Below are positions 14,179 through 46,641 of a stretch of 64,000 bases of DNA, in pieces (the stretch's first letter is position 1; each line of letters opens with the position of its first letter). The notes beneath the pieces are model-generated. The model did no database searches. It was not told the DNA's origin and was given only the letters and a program-made list of their open reading frames with translations. The position numbers and the translations under genes were made by a program. This stretch comes from Lates calcarifer (taxonomy: Eukaryota > Chordata > Actinopteri > Centropomidae): positions 18,696,001 to 18,760,000 of the forward strand of contig NC_066837.1 in assembly GCF_001640805.2 (NCBI RefSeq), in the 5' to 3' direction.

Positions 14179-14227
14179 TTTTATTATTATTATTATTTTT
14201 GTTGTTGTTATTATTATTATTATTATT
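14179..14227. repeat. ATT/GTT trinucleotide repeat
   Basis: TTATTATTATT run interrupted by a GTTGTTGTT block. A second ATT run lies at 14426-14459 in the same T-rich stretch. Confidence 0.9.
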
Positions 14228-14424
14228 CAGGGCAAAGATGACACCAAATTGAACAAAGAAATAAATGGGTGATCCCAGACAGACAGTGCTGAGAGCGTCT
14301 TTCTAAAGTTTTCTTTTTCTGGCGAGGTGGAGCAACAGTTTTTCTCACTGTAACGCTGTAGTGTCTGTCCACCTTATTTAAACTGCCACATAAAGATAAC
14401 CTCTGAACTGAAAGTCTAATAGTA

Positions 14425-14425
<1 letters not shown>

Positions 14426-14459
<34 letters not shown>
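14426..14459. repeat. ATT trinucleotide microsatellite
   Basis: About eleven uninterrupted TTA units in the T-rich region downstream of map2k7. Confidence 0.95.
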
Positions 14460-14460
<1 letters not shown>

Positions 14461-15762
14461 ATATTGTTTTCCTTTGATCAGATATCATGATCAATTTATT
14501 TCTTGTTACCCCAGTTTGGGTCATAAATTGTGTGCTGTTATTTTATTCTTTTCCCCCTCTTTCTTCATCCCTGCCCACTGCTTTTGGATTTTATTTTTTA
14601 TTTTATTTTCTGGTTATTCTTTTTTATTCTTTCTGGTTTGTCTGATGCTGTAGTATTGAGCTGATTGGTCTAATTACCAGAGCTTTTTTTTTTTTTTCAA
14701 TCTTTTATTTCCCCTAATGCTGAGACTGTTGTGACTGATGTTGCACTTGTGATGGGTTTTATTTTGTTTTTGTTTTGTTGTTGCAGATTTGGGATTGTTG
14801 TGCAGAGAGGAGAATATTGGGTGTTTTCCTTATTTTCTTAAAGTCACAGCAGTTATTTTATCAATCATATAGATCTGTGACACAGAGCAAGAAAATGATT
14901 CAACAGTGTATTTTTTTCACTGATATTTATTTATTGGTCATTTGTATGTTGTTGTTTTTTTTTTTGGTTTGTTTTTTATGTGTATTGCTTTTTTTGTGGA
15001 GGGCAAACAGGACTCAAGGTAGAGGAGTAGTCTGTCATTGGCATTTTACCATTGTGTACAGAAAGCAAAATGTAATCAGTCATCACACTAACATACAGTT
15101 TATAAAGTAACAGAGTAACAGGTTAAAATAGAAACCTACAGTGCAGTAAAGTGAACTGCTTCAGGCTTTACTGTGACTGTCAGACTCACTGACATCCATT
15201 ATTACCCTCTCAGACGGCCCTGACAAAAACAAACTGTTCATGGTTTAAAGCCACAGCATGGTGTATTTGAACTCTAGTGCTTTGCTATGAACTCACAGTT
15301 AAAGCTTGTACTGTTTGAATCTCGGATGGTTTTTAATCAGTAAAGCACTGAGCGCTGGCTACAAAGCAAACTAGATTTGTTTTTGTTTTTTCTGTTTAAG
15401 TTTTTATGTATTTGAGCTGATGATAACTACTATGATAGTGGACTGATTGGCTTGTTATTAACCTGCACTCCCTGTTAGTCGAGGTGGGACACACCTGCTT
15501 TGAAATATCATTGAGGTTTGACGCTTGGTTTTTTTTCTAAACGCAGTTCTCAGTCTAGATTGCATGAGTTTGCTAGTTCTGCAGGGTTGGGGGGAGGATT
15601 GACTTCAGTCACCGCTGTTGCAGTTCAAAGGCTTCTTGTATGTACGACACCACGGATATATTGTCTTGACAGTTGTATCAATTGACACAGCTTTACTGCC
15701 TGTTTCTTTAATTTTGTTTGTTTGTTTTTGTTTGTTTGTTTTGTTTTTGGCTGTATTTTATT

Positions 15763-15778
15763 CCCCCCCCCCCCCCCC
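15763..15778. repeat. Poly-C tract
   Basis: Sixteen consecutive C just before an AG and 18 bases upstream of the AATAAA at 15796. Assembly length is unreliable in such runs. Confidence 0.9.
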
Positions 15779-15795
15779 AGTCTCATTTCAAACAG

Positions 15796-15801
15796 AATAA
15801 A
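15796..15801 (+). promoter_or_regulatory. Candidate distal poly(A) signal
   Basis: AATAAA followed within 20-60 bases by a TGTGAATACC...TTTTTTTGG stretch. It ends the T-rich zone that begins near 13.6 kb; base composition becomes ordinary afterwards. It would give map2k7 a 3'UTR of about 7.6 kb if used. Confidence 0.35.
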
Positions 15802-15830
15802 TGCCATTATATTGTGAATACCTCAGGATT

Positions 15831-18800
15831 TTTTTGGAGAAAAAAAAATAATAAAACACTTAAAAATCAAATAAATAAATAAATAAAAACTCATGAAAAG
15901 TTGATGTGTCGTGGTCTTTTTTTCCAACGGCATGTTTCATTAGAAAAGCAGGAGTTTTAAAAAAGAAAAACAACTCCCAAAATGCTTTGCTTTTGTGACC
16001 TGATACGTCATTATAATCATTAAACATATTTAATCTTTATCACAAAGAGCACTGAGCTTTAGTTCCTTAAATTTGACTGATGTTCAGTTCTGGCAACATA
16101 ATAAAATAATATAGTGACAGTGTGTATTTATTTTTACAGTCGTTGGTACAGTCTGCAGTCGCATTCTCAGACTCAAGTGATCAGGTGCAGAGAGGTGAAA
16201 CCCTAACAGCTAAAAATGTCTGAAATGTATTTGTTGCTGTTCATGAAGCTTTAGCTACCGTCAGTGCACAGCGAGCAAATGAACATCCATCTTAATCAGT
16301 TCCTCCTACAATTTTGAATGAGACAGACTGTGGGCATCATCAGGGTTATTTGTGGAGAGAAGACATGATACAACTGTTTTTACTCTTCATAACAAGTAAA
16401 TGTAGCTCTGTGTGTAAAATATTCAATATAAAGTGTCAGTCCATATTTTTAATTTAACACAGGTATACATGTACAGTTTTTTTGCAATACTAAAAATGGA
16501 AAATTCAGCTCAACTTGTAGTTTCCCAAGTTGTCCACAGCAGGGAGCTCTGCTCATTCACCATTTCCTTTTACCTGAGACTGATGCCTTCAGGCTGGTGT
16601 AACTGTGTCATATCACAACCTGTTTTACAAACTCCTGTCACTTTGTTTCAAATGGTGCTTGAAGTCTCTTTTAGCCGGTGTCATCAATGGAGTGGATTTT
16701 GGACAAGAAACTGTGCGTTTGTGAGTCACTGTGCTTCTATCCGTCTCGTTCATCTGAAATAACTCTGGCGCTTAAAGTAAAATCTGCCCTCTGTCTGCTC
16801 AGCACAGACAGGCTGATGTGCTCAAACACGTCTGAATAAATCTCCACGCCGACCTCCTCTGACAACAGCCTTCACCCTCTCTTTCTGCTACGGCTTCTGC
16901 ACTTTCCCCCTCAGTGATATTTACCACAATTACCTGCATGACATGACATGACTTGACATGACTCTGTTTTTGCTCTTAGTTTGACGCTTATGCAACAACA
17001 CATTATGCAGATTTTAACTGACTTGAAACACTTTTTCTTCAGTCCACGAGATGTAATGGCATCTACACTGTTGGTCTGTGTACAAAGCAGAAAAAAATTG
17101 ACTATGATCACCTTTCACTGAGGCCATTATGAGGTGTGTGAGGCTGTTTCCATGTCCTGAAGTGAGCTGCAGGAAGCTGCCATAATGTGAAGTGGTGTAA
17201 CAACAGACTGTGCCCTGTGGCTGCAAAAACAAACGAGTGATGACTGAGAGGAGAAGACTTTTCATTGCCATAGATTCTAATAGAGTAGATGTAAGCTGTT
17301 CAGATCATTGTAATGTGGGTTGTTGAAAGTACTTGTAGCTCAGTTTTAGGAAGTTATAACCTTGCTTTAACTTCATTTATTTACATAGCACGTTACAGTT
17401 ACAAAGTGCTTTACAAAGACTGATAAATACCAGATCATGTGAAGAAGATTGAAAATAATACACTGACAAATGAGGTTAGAACACAAGTGTACTAAAACAG
17501 AATAAAAACTTTAAAAAGGTGTAAAAAGTAATGGCAACACGCTGAATCAAGGGTTTTGCAAATGAGGCTTTTGTATCTGAAATGAAACATGATCTGTTCA
17601 AGTGTTAATGCTGTTTTTATCCCTCACAACATGTCGGCTAATCTGTTACCTTGTGAGGATTAAACCAACATCACTCTTCAGTTTATGTATGTTACTGTTT
17701 TATTTTATTGTCTACATTGGAAAAACAGTTACACTTTATAATGCCAACAGTGTGTGTGTGTCCATGTGTGTGTCCTTGCTCTATTTCATTCATGCTGCGA
17801 CATGCCACCCCTACATTTCTATCAGACCATCTTTGATGTGTGACAGACTTGAAGACAACAGGAGGACCAGGGCTTGGGGTAATGACAGGGTTTGAAAAGA
17901 AACTTTACACCGCACCAAAAAAAAAAAAAAAAAAAGAAGAAGACAGAAAGAAAGAAAAAAACACAACAATAGTCCACGCCTCCCTCCACCTCTCTTCTCT
18001 GCACCCATCTCTTTTCTGGAGATCTCTCTCTCTCTTTCTGTCTACTCTCTTTGACCATATATGGTAGGAAATTAAACCAAAAGCTCATTGGTGGATGGGA
18101 GACAAAGTGCAGGTATACATTTCCCCTTGTTTGGGACTTTGTTGTTGTAATGTATTTAATTCATGTCTCTTTTCCCTTGATACACATGCATTTATCTTAA
18201 ATTAGAGAGAATATAACACAACATACTGTGGGAAACTACTTTACACTGCGCTGTGTTTTTGCACTGTCACTGGACCCATCGACTTGTAACAACAAAACCA
18301 TTCAAACATTAATATAAAAAACATATTGCGTGCAGAGGTCTTACATGTTGGTTTATCCTCTTTACATCTGGTTCCTCTCTCTACACAGTCAGTTATGTGT
18401 TTTGTGTCATATTTCCACCTTGGACACATCAGCAGTGCCACACCCCTGCTCCTGTTGCAGGTACAGACGAGGCTCTGCATTCCTACACACACACTCACAC
18501 AACACTATCTGACCAGATACCACATTACAAAATCACTGTCTCGCTTGCAACAATGAACATATCTCAACACACTCCTTCTGTCTATAAATGGTGAGGCTGT
18601 TGATCATCTTTCAGAGTGAGAGTAGGGTGGATTATGTTTACATTTATACTGGGTTCTGATCAATGTACAAACTGTGTCATATCCACAAGATAATGCACAC
18701 ATCAGACTGGGCTTCCAGACAAATGAAAGTTAAACATGAAAATAACAAATATTTGTAAGCTATATGCAGTATGACTATATTCACTGTCTCAGTTTGTTTT

Positions 18801-19380
18801 TTATTAATCGGCTAATTATTTTGTAAATAAAATGTTGGAAAATACTTCATGCCTATTACTATTGCAAGCTCCCAGAGCCCAAAGTGAGTCTTCAAATTGC
18901 TCGTCTTGTTTGACCAACAGTATAAAACAGAGAAAAAGCTGCAGATCCTCTCATCTGAGAAGTCTAAAAATAATATACATAAACAACTTTAATTCTGAAT
19001 ACATAGGAAACATAAACAGTCTTTGCATGTATCTCATTTGGCAGGAAGCATTATTATTATTACTGACAGCAGAAGTTTATGGATCAGTCTGATGAATAAA
19101 GTTAGCTGTAACTGGCTACATCAGCATCAGTGATTTCAGTGACCATGACTCATCCTGTGTCCACTGGCCTTTCTGATCCACGCTGTAAATGCTGCCTTCA
19201 AGGACACACAGGGACACATGATTCACCATCTAAAATCTTGGTAAGAACAATATAAAATGAACATTATGTCAACAGTTGATCACTTGTGTTCAAGAGCTAT
19301 AAAACAAAAATCTACTCGCTTTCGATGCTCTGCTTAATTTGACTCAGAACAGCGACATTTCTAAACTCCGGGTTTTCACG
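15831..19380. other. Intergenic DNA between map2k7 and the myosin gene
   Basis: No coding exon recognised on either strand; the open frames are short and low-complexity. A poly-A run sits at 17917-17935. At about 17375-17520 a TTTACATAGCACGTTACAG...AAAGTGCTTTACAAAG segment resembles the 3' part of a common teleost interspersed repeat, but I could not place its ends. Confidence 0.6.
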
Positions 19381-19384
19381 CGGA

Positions 19385-19705
19385 GCTCTTGAACGCGGCA
19401 TGCACCGCGGGGGTTGTTGGGAGGGTGGGGGTGTGAGGGCGGGGCGTTTAACTTACCTGCGAAAAATAAAACTGGGCGGATCAAAGGTGCTGGCCGTCCA
19501 TCCTCGCAGAGCCACCGAGCTGCTGGACCGCATGACGGAGCAGAGACTGTCAGCTGAACAGAGAAGAGACAGAGAGAAGAAGAGAAGGACCGAGCAGCTT
19601 CTTGTTTTTGTGAACAAAGTGTGGTGGAGCGGGACCGCGGTGCTGCAAACACGGACACAGGAAGACGACCCGAGCTCACCCACAGTGCCTGCAGCTGAAA
19701 ACCAG
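19385..19705 (+). promoter_or_regulatory. CpG-rich promoter and probable non-coding first exon of the myosin gene
   Basis: This is the most CpG-rich spot before the myosin coding exons, with a GC box (GGGCGGGGC near 19437-19445). It ends with a good 5' splice site (ACCAG|GTGAGA at 19705/19706). Vertebrate MYH9 has a non-coding first exon far upstream of the ATG exon, and this site fits that plan: about 4.8 kb of intron would follow before the ATG exon. The transcription start is not visible. A 150-codon open frame crosses the block but resembles no protein and is probably chance. Confidence 0.6.
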
Positions 19706-21793
19706 GTGAGACCTCTTTTTGTTTTCGTCTGTGCCGGGGGACAGAGCAGGGTGGTCGCCTGCTGTCTGTGTCATCACGAGCTAATGTCAGAGTGTAGTGA
19801 AGGAAAAGTCCGTTTTATTGTAAGATATACACCCAGAAATAACTTGAGATAAGATGAGAAATAGGACGCACCTGGCCAGGTGTTCTCATCAGCACTTTAA
19901 ACCTGCGCATGCTCAGATGTCACAGAATATCAGACAACTGATTTATCTCTAATGTTTTGCATTATGCATTATATAGGTTGATTAAACCTTTCAGTAGTCC
20001 TTGACTGACAACTAAGATTACACCTCTGTCAGTGATGCTCACATGAAAAATCAACCTCCAGTAAAACCAGTAACATCAACCAGTTATAGCAAGAATTTAA
20101 ATGATAAATTGCTACATGAAGGCTTCTTTCTCTCCAGACAGTTTGATAATACAGCCTAATAACATTTTAGGACAGGTTATTTGTTTCCTTTATTTACCAG
20201 GAAATAATAATATGCTCAGTGATACCAGCAGCTTTAACAGGACAGGAAAAACAGGCCCGTCCTGTGGTATGAAAATTCACCTTTTCATCTTAGGCATATT
20301 CACTGTTTAGTTTTTATCTTATGTCTTGTTATGGCATATTTACTTCAGTTGGATCCTGTGGTGTATATTGTCTTATTGTTTGTGAACTGGTTTGCATGAG
20401 ATGAGCACTTTTTTTTTTCCTTCTTCTTAACATAAACTGCCCACGCCCTGCTGCTGCTGCTGTGTGTGTGTGTTTACCCTCAGGATACAAATTAATGTGC
20501 ATTCACTAAAGAGGATTCGGCTGTGTGGTTTTGTGATGAACTTGATCTTTGAGAACCAGCTTCAGCTGGGGTGTATTTTTACCCATGACTCGTGAAAATA
20601 TTTTGCTGATAAGAACGTAGTCTTCCTCTTTTGCTTCAGCTCTGTAATTTCACACCATTGCTGCTACATCTGGAGACATAAAGAAGAACACCCACTCATC
20701 ACTTTTTATACATGTTTTATTCAAGCGAAAGGAATAAATGTTGACTTTTTTAAACCTATTTCACATCTTTTCAGCAAACTATGTCCGCCCGTCCTGCCCC
20801 ACCCTGAAACCTGACCGTTTCAGAAATCAAACATCTCCTCATTCGCCGCACTCGTACTTTGGCTAATCCCTGATGCCAATGGCACCACGTTGTCCCTTAT
20901 CAGTCCCTCACCCCACAGCACGGGCTGCAGATGGCAGGGCTCGTGCTCTCTGCGTTAGGTAAGAGCCGTGGAAGCTCGGGGTAAAGCTGGGATTGACTGG
21001 CAGCCAAGAACAGGAGAGGAGAACAGGAGAGTGGAGATGCTGTTGAAAACATGCAGACAATAGGAATGCATCTGCGGCGATGACTGAGTCTAGAGGCTGT
21101 CCCCCCTGTGAGGGGATCTGGATCGGTTCTGTCTCCAGACACAGTTAGACTGGTCTTTACATGTTGGTTGAAAACCTGTCCAGTTGGACACTTTAGGTCT
21201 CATCCTTCATCCTGACCTTAGCATGATTTTGAAAGGGGATGTGCTGGATATTCTACTGCTCGTTTCCTTTTTAATCACTCGGTTTTAATTACTTGTCATT
21301 TGAGTCGATACAGAAGAGTGGACATGAAGACCGAAGCAGTTTGTTTTGTCATTTTGAGCCACAGTGTCAAAATGTGGCAGAGGCAGAGTTTGAGCAACTT
21401 CCTGAGGAAGTTAGCCCATGGATAGCATAAGCCACACATGTGAATGTCACAAGTTGAATGTGTAGGTCTTCGCGTGAAATCGCTTTGTGGTTTCAGTTTG
21501 ATTATTAATGATGCGTTCAGGGCCTCTGTATATACGTGATGCTCTCTGTCTTCCCTGACCTCCCTCTGGAGACGCTGCAGTATTGCACAGTTTTTTTTTT
21601 TCTGCAGGAGTTTATTGCTGCATGTTAAAACCAGAAGAAGTGTCGGCGTGTTCCTCTTCCTCCTCCCCCACTGATCTTCAAGAGTCTGAGCACATAATGA
21701 ACTTAGGAGAGACACAGATGACACCTTGTGCACTGATCCCTTTATCCCTCACTCTGTAAACACACACACACTCTTGTGTGTCTTTATCTCTCT

Positions 21794-21833
<40 letters not shown>

Positions 21834-24481
21834 TATATGCTCTGCTGTTTTTCTTAATCATCCATCCTCCACCTGAGAGGCTGCGGCTGCTCTGAGCGAC
21901 GTCTGCTGTACAAACATTCATATATAAACATTTGTATTAGTGTTTATATTTTGTCGCCTCTGTAAAAAAGCCCCTGGGAGCTTGTCCTCATCTGAACGGC
22001 AGGTTTAAGGATAGAGGGCGTGTACAGCTGCTGCACAGGTTACAAAAACCCACTGAGACAAATTTGTTATTTTGGGCTGGATGGATAAAATCATTTAGGA
22101 CTGAAGAGTGATGATACTCCTGTCCTGAAAATAAACCAGTGTGTGGACATTACTTGTAGGTCAGAGCATTTTTGTATTTACATTTATGCAGATTAGTGAT
22201 ATTTATGAAGCTGGCTTCACATGCAAGAACATGTCATTGATTCATTTCCAAATACATTTTATGTACATTTAATTGCCAAGTTTGTTTTGAAAAGTTGTTA
22301 CAGCCATTTACCTCCAGTGTGTTTATTGAAATACTGAACAGTTAATCAGACATTACTGTTTGATTGAGCCGCTTGCAACTCAACTTGTTTTATTTGTTTA
22401 TTGAGTCAACCTGGAACCTGACAAGGAGTCATGAGCAAAGATTACTTTTGTTTTTAAAGGGTTAAAAGCTGAAATGGTTGGGAGCCACTGCCTTAGTCTT
22501 AACAGAAGCAGGTAAAAACTCCTTCTGTTTGAAAGCTCCCTATTATTGGGATAACTTCCTGTCACACATTGAATCCATAACCTCTTTGATTTTATCCAAA
22601 ACAAGCTTTTTTAGTTAGTTTAGTTTTATATTCACACATTACTGTCATAATAATCATTTTGTTTCGCTGCATGTTTTTGGTGCACGACCCTCTTGAAAAT
22701 TAGATGCTGCATCTCATGGTTATAAAAAATATATATATATTTAAGATGATGTTGATTAAAGCAGAATCCAGGTGGTAGAGCATTTTTCTATTGAGTCTTC
22801 CTCCAGGGAGTGGTTGGGGAATAATGACATTTCTCTCTCTGCCTGGACTTGCCCCCGACATTCCTCCTCTCCCCTGTAGCTGCAAAGCATCCCTCCACCA
22901 GTCCCTTATCAGGACTTTTATCTGATTTTTAAAAAACTACAGTCTTTAGATGCACAGATCCTGATGCAGATTATTGTAATGGCTGCGCATTCATTACCTT
23001 TGGCGGAAATTGCGGACATGAGGGGAGGATTGCGGATAATGAGCAGTGGGAGAAGGAGTCGGGAATTTGTGGAATTCTGTGTAATGAGCTGGTGAGGAGG
23101 GAATGTGGGCCGCACGGGGAATAAAGGATGGACAGGTAGAGGGAGAGAGGGAGTCCTGCTGTAGAGCTCAGGTGAGAAGTGATTAATTGTTTTGTCTGAC
23201 AGTGTCAAGCCTCAGGTCATAAATACACTGGCAAGGACTGAAATTTAAAATGTTTGACTTTATGGGATTTTTCCTGTGATCATCAACATTAGAGAGTTTT
23301 CACCTCTTCTTTGTTTACATTGCTCTGTTCTGAAGAGCTTCAGTGCACAGTTAGGTTTATAGGTCACAGGTAAAGAATTTGCATGCTCATAATAATACAG
23401 TAGAACATGACAGCTGTTGCAGAGATAATGTGCCCAAACCTGTGCTGTACCTCCAGTCACTTCCCAGCGGTGCAGTAAATTTTATCGCCTCGACGATTGT
23501 TGTTGTCAGAGTGTGTGAGTTTATGTCAGCACGCGCATCTCGGTTAAATATTGATGTGATATGTTCGTTAGCTGCATGTCAGAGCTAAAGTCATTTACAC
23601 AAATAAAACAGGCTCATTATCACACGTGATAAGTGACAGTTCAGTCGCATGACAAGCAGCAATAACAGAGTCTGTTGTAGAAGTTCCAGGATCTGCAAAG
23701 GCCTCTTTAGTCGCGTTAAACTGAAAGGTGCTGACAATTATCTGTCTCCCCTCTGTGTGTAAAAGGAGGGTGAGCAAATCTTTTCAATATCATGCATCCA
23801 AAACACTATAGAGAATCATGGAGTCGAACTAACGCCTCTCTGACAGCGTCAACAGCTCAAAAACTGCAGTTAAAGTTAATGACTCATTACCAAGACTACA
23901 CAGTCCTCTAAATTTAACGATAGAAATAATTATGGATATTTTTTTAAAGAATGTTTTATGCCATCTTTGCCTTTATTTGATTTCCACACCAGAGAAATGC
24001 CAGGAAAAAAAAGAGAAAAAGGAGAAAGAGAGGAGTGCATATGTTTAGAAACTCTTAATCTGAATCTCAATCTGCATCAAAATACACACAGTCATAGTCG
24101 GTGATGATGATTGGGTGCTGGTGGAAACTGGTTTTAAATAAAACCTAAATCCTGTTACTGAGCCAAGTAAAATAAAAGGGTTTTGTGCAACAATGAAATG
24201 TGCAAAGTGTTAAAGTGACTCAGACTTCTTAGCACTGAGTCATGGCTACTTGAACTTGTTATGAGGCTGTCGAACCACTTGGTTTGTAATTAATTACTTG
24301 AGGAAGTTAATGCCAGGGCTTTTTGGTTACTACTACAATTCTATATTGCTAAATAATATAGAATATCAAATACTACACAAATACTACACTACTCTCCGGT
24401 TCATTTAAATATGGTTGTGTTGTTGCCAAATTGTGAAACTGGGACTTGATCTTATTCTCTTTATTTGTGTTATTTGAACAG
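19706..24481 (+). other. Large first intron of the myosin gene (inferred)
   Basis: No coding similarity seen on either strand. It holds a CA microsatellite (21795-21831) and otherwise unremarkable AT-rich DNA. The 3' end is TTATTTGAACAG at 24470-24481, before the exon that carries the start codon. Confidence 0.5.
21795..21831. repeat. CA dinucleotide microsatellite
   Basis: About 18 uninterrupted CA units. Confidence 0.97.
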
Positions 24482-24527
24482 TGCATTATTTGTCTAAAAT
24501 GTAATATTGCTCTGTCCTGAAGCTACC

Positions 24528-43836
<19,309 letters not shown>

Positions 43837-44739
43837 GCAGGGGAGAACAGAGAGGGAGATATTATAATGACCATAGTCAACATGCAGATATAGTAAAACA
43901 TTAACCATGCATTAGCCATATCAAGCAAGACTTTTTCTGAGAGGATTTAGCCTTTTATTCCCCTTGGCAATCTTCTTATAGCCTTATTGTCGCCTCCAAT
44001 ACAATGCATTTATATTTGGGTGTATCTCATTCGTCTCAGTGAATGTGAGCAATATTTTTCTACAGAGGCTAAAAGATTTTCTTGGTCTATTTTTCTACTC
44101 AATGGGTATATTATTGAATATTGCTCTTCTAACAAGCTATTGCAATTCCATTTTATCTGTGCTTGAGGTTTATTTGCTATTTACCATTTTTGGGGAGAAA
44201 CACTGGTCATTTTATGCTTGTTTTGCACACAAATATGGATTTTTTTGGGGGGAGTTTTGATGCAGTTACAAACTGTAGTTCACATTTGCTAGTATCAGTA
44301 TAAATCTGTACCTGTACTGTATGCTTTTCCTCTCACTGTGTTAATCTTTCGATGTTATTACCTCAACCAATATTGCACAATGCCAACACAGACGAAACAG
44401 ACATAAGATTGGAAAATGTTCATTTCTTCAGAGTGGTGTGGTTGAATTTTGTTTTGTACCATCATCTACAATACCTTGGTTGATGTATTATTTCTTTCTG
44501 GTTGTACACTTTATCGAATATTGGTGGTGGGTCATCATGTAGTAGCTCTCACTGTACAATGTTATGTACTATGCTTTGCACAGCAGGGGGTTTCTATCAG
44601 CACGTTAGTCTCTGAATGTTGAATCCTGCATATTTTAGGTCCAGTATGATACATTAACACTGTATTATCAAAGAAAGTACATGGGATATTGATGCCAATA
44701 TTTTAAGGCCAGTCTATATTTTATCAAATGCCTTAATGC

Positions 44740-44745
44740 AATAAA
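44740..44745 (+). promoter_or_regulatory. Poly(A) signal of the myosin gene
   Basis: AATAAA about 0.9 kb after the myosin stop, within ATGCAATAAATTGACC, with a T/GT-rich stretch (TTTTGTGTGAATT) 35 bases later. It is the first canonical signal after the stop. Confidence 0.7.
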
Positions 44746-44769
44746 TTGACCAAATATCAAATGCATTTG

Positions 44770-46560
44770 ACTTGCTCATCTTTTGTGTGAATTAACTCAA
44801 TTTGAAAAGTTGCTAGCTTAAAGGATAGGTTTATATTTTTTCCAAGTTTGGTCTTAACTCCTCTGTGTCCATATACAGACTGAAGCAGTTGTTCCTCCTG
44901 TCCACACTGGCTGTGAAAGGATCTCTTCCTAAAGTGATTTCAGGAGACAAAACTGACAGTTACACAAATTATGTATCTTCCAAAATTACAGTTGTTAGAG
45001 TACAAAATTCACTCCTTGTGTTTTAGGGAATGGTTACCCAAAACGGTACCACAATGAATGCCACACATACTGTTTGTCTCCTTCAAGTTTGGACAAGCTG
45101 TCCTCCTGAAAACATGTCAAAGGAAACTCATAACTCATAACCTTAAACTTCTTTGAGTAGTACTTTTCTAAACCAGGGTTACACAGTACTTCACACTGGT
45201 GGATTTGTGTCACAGGGTGTAGAGTCTCCAAAACTCCAGTGAATGCGTAACTTGAGTCATCTGGAAGTGTACTTGTATGTAATTAAAATACAAAGCACTA
45301 AAATGACAACAGATTCACATTCATTGTGACACATTGTATATTACACAAACATCTTATCCTTTGTAGACCCAAAGTGTTCAGTATTAAAACATGGAGCATG
45401 CTCCTTCAGACCAAAGCAACAGCCTGTTTATCTAAAGAACCTGCAGATGAGATGTGGCATAATGAAAGAAAAACATTCTTTGCTGAAAAAACAGCTTTGT
45501 GAAAAAATGTGTATTCTTAGAAAAAAAGAATAGCTAAAAAACTTATTTTGTCTGTATTTATTCATATTAGTACTGGGTCTTCACATGTACAGTTCTTGAA
45601 AGAGCTTACAGTTATATGCAAAAGTTGGGCACCACTGGGCAAATCTCATAATTTGTTGATTTTTTTCAAAATAAGTAAATACGACCCCTGCAGCAGACGA
45701 GTCTTCAAATGTTGACACCCTATTAACTCTTTATTTCATGAACTCAGTACATGCCACAGATACTGTTTTGTATTCATTTATTTTCTATTGTTTAAGCTCA
45801 TGGAAATAAAAAGTAACTGTGAGTAAAGGTTTATTTTACTAATGTCTTTCTGCTGCACAGGTTGTGTTTACTGCTTTGCACTTCAACAATCAACAAAACT
45901 TTGCATACAACTGTACATATGTGACACTCGCATGTAAATAGTGTATCACCTTTACAACACGGGTTTCACTGGTTGTCATCTCAGGACTAGCACACAGGAC
46001 AACAGCGACACCCTGCGGCTATTTGTTAGAACTACACTGACTGCACTGCACACCGGCTTGTTTTCTATGAAGTTCCAACCAAAACAAAAGATTCTAAATA
46101 TGAATATTGTAGATATATTGATGCCTAATGACACATATCTCTCACACGGACCTCACTATCACCACTGACCGGACCAGCCAGTTTTATAACCAGTACTGCA
46201 CTCTTGTGTGAGTGTGTGTGAGACAGTGTTTGTGTGTCGCTCCTGCTAGAGGTGAACCTTGCTAGCCAGATGCTAACAGTCACAGCAGCCCCGGCAAACA
46301 GCGGCAGCGTTAGTCGCAGTTGTGCAACAGACATTAACTGTGGTTTAAACTGTGGCTTTCCTACCGAAAGCAAAAGAGAAACAATAACGTGACCACGGAA
46401 GGACGCTGTTTGTTTCCCATGTTATTGTAGAAGAGAGTCAGACCAAAGTCAACTAACTTAACTAGCGCTAACGTTATAGCTAACTAGCTTTGCTAGAAAC
46501 TTCTGTGTTCAGTCTGGGGGAGGGAGTGTTGACAGTCAGGAAACATTTAGAGATTGTCAC
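44770..46560. other. Intergenic DNA between the myosin gene and slc25a38
   Basis: No coding exon seen. At about 45606-45860 the sequence TATGCAAAAGTTGGGCACCA and following bases resemble a common teleost Tc1-type non-autonomous repeat; the ends are unclear. From about 46440 the DNA holds several GCTAAC/GTTAGC palindromes leading into the slc25a38 promoter. Confidence 0.55.
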
Positions 46561-46641
46561 AGCAAATACAAGACATGGCGTTTCTGAAGCTGGCAGGGAT
46601 GGCCATCACCTTCATCAGTCCTTAACAGACTTCAGAGTCCG
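46561..46641 (+). promoter_or_regulatory. Probable 5' non-coding first exon of slc25a38 with a short uORF
   Basis: The donor CCG|GTAAGA at 46641/46642 marks the end of a likely non-coding first exon; the transcription start is not visible. It contains a 16-codon upstream ORF at 46575-46625 (MAFLKLAGMAITFISP) in a favourable start context (GACATGG). A second non-coding piece probably starts at 46968 after CTTTTAG and runs into the ATG exon. A YY1-type GCCGCCATC lies at 46940-46948, which could instead mark a second start site there. Confidence 0.45.

Larger units (their letters stand above)
8245..15830 (+). other. Probable map2k7 3'UTR and downstream DNA, no further gene
   Basis: No ORF here resembles a protein, and no chain of splice-compatible exons was found. 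The first 120 bases after the stop are a degenerate CCTAGC-rich stretch. Poly(A) signals AATAAA occur at 9815, 11128 and 15796. From 13.6 to 15.8 kb the plus strand is T-rich, with an AU-rich element (ATTTATTTATT at 14924-14935) and ATT repeats, a composition seen in long vertebrate 3'UTRs. Whether transcription runs to the last signal cannot be decided from sequence alone. Confidence 0.5.

Noticed and set aside
19400..19852. 150-codon open frame over the CpG-rich block
   Set aside because: No recognisable domain, runs across a good splice donor, and is matched by equally long frames on the other strand; this is typical of GC-rich first exons.
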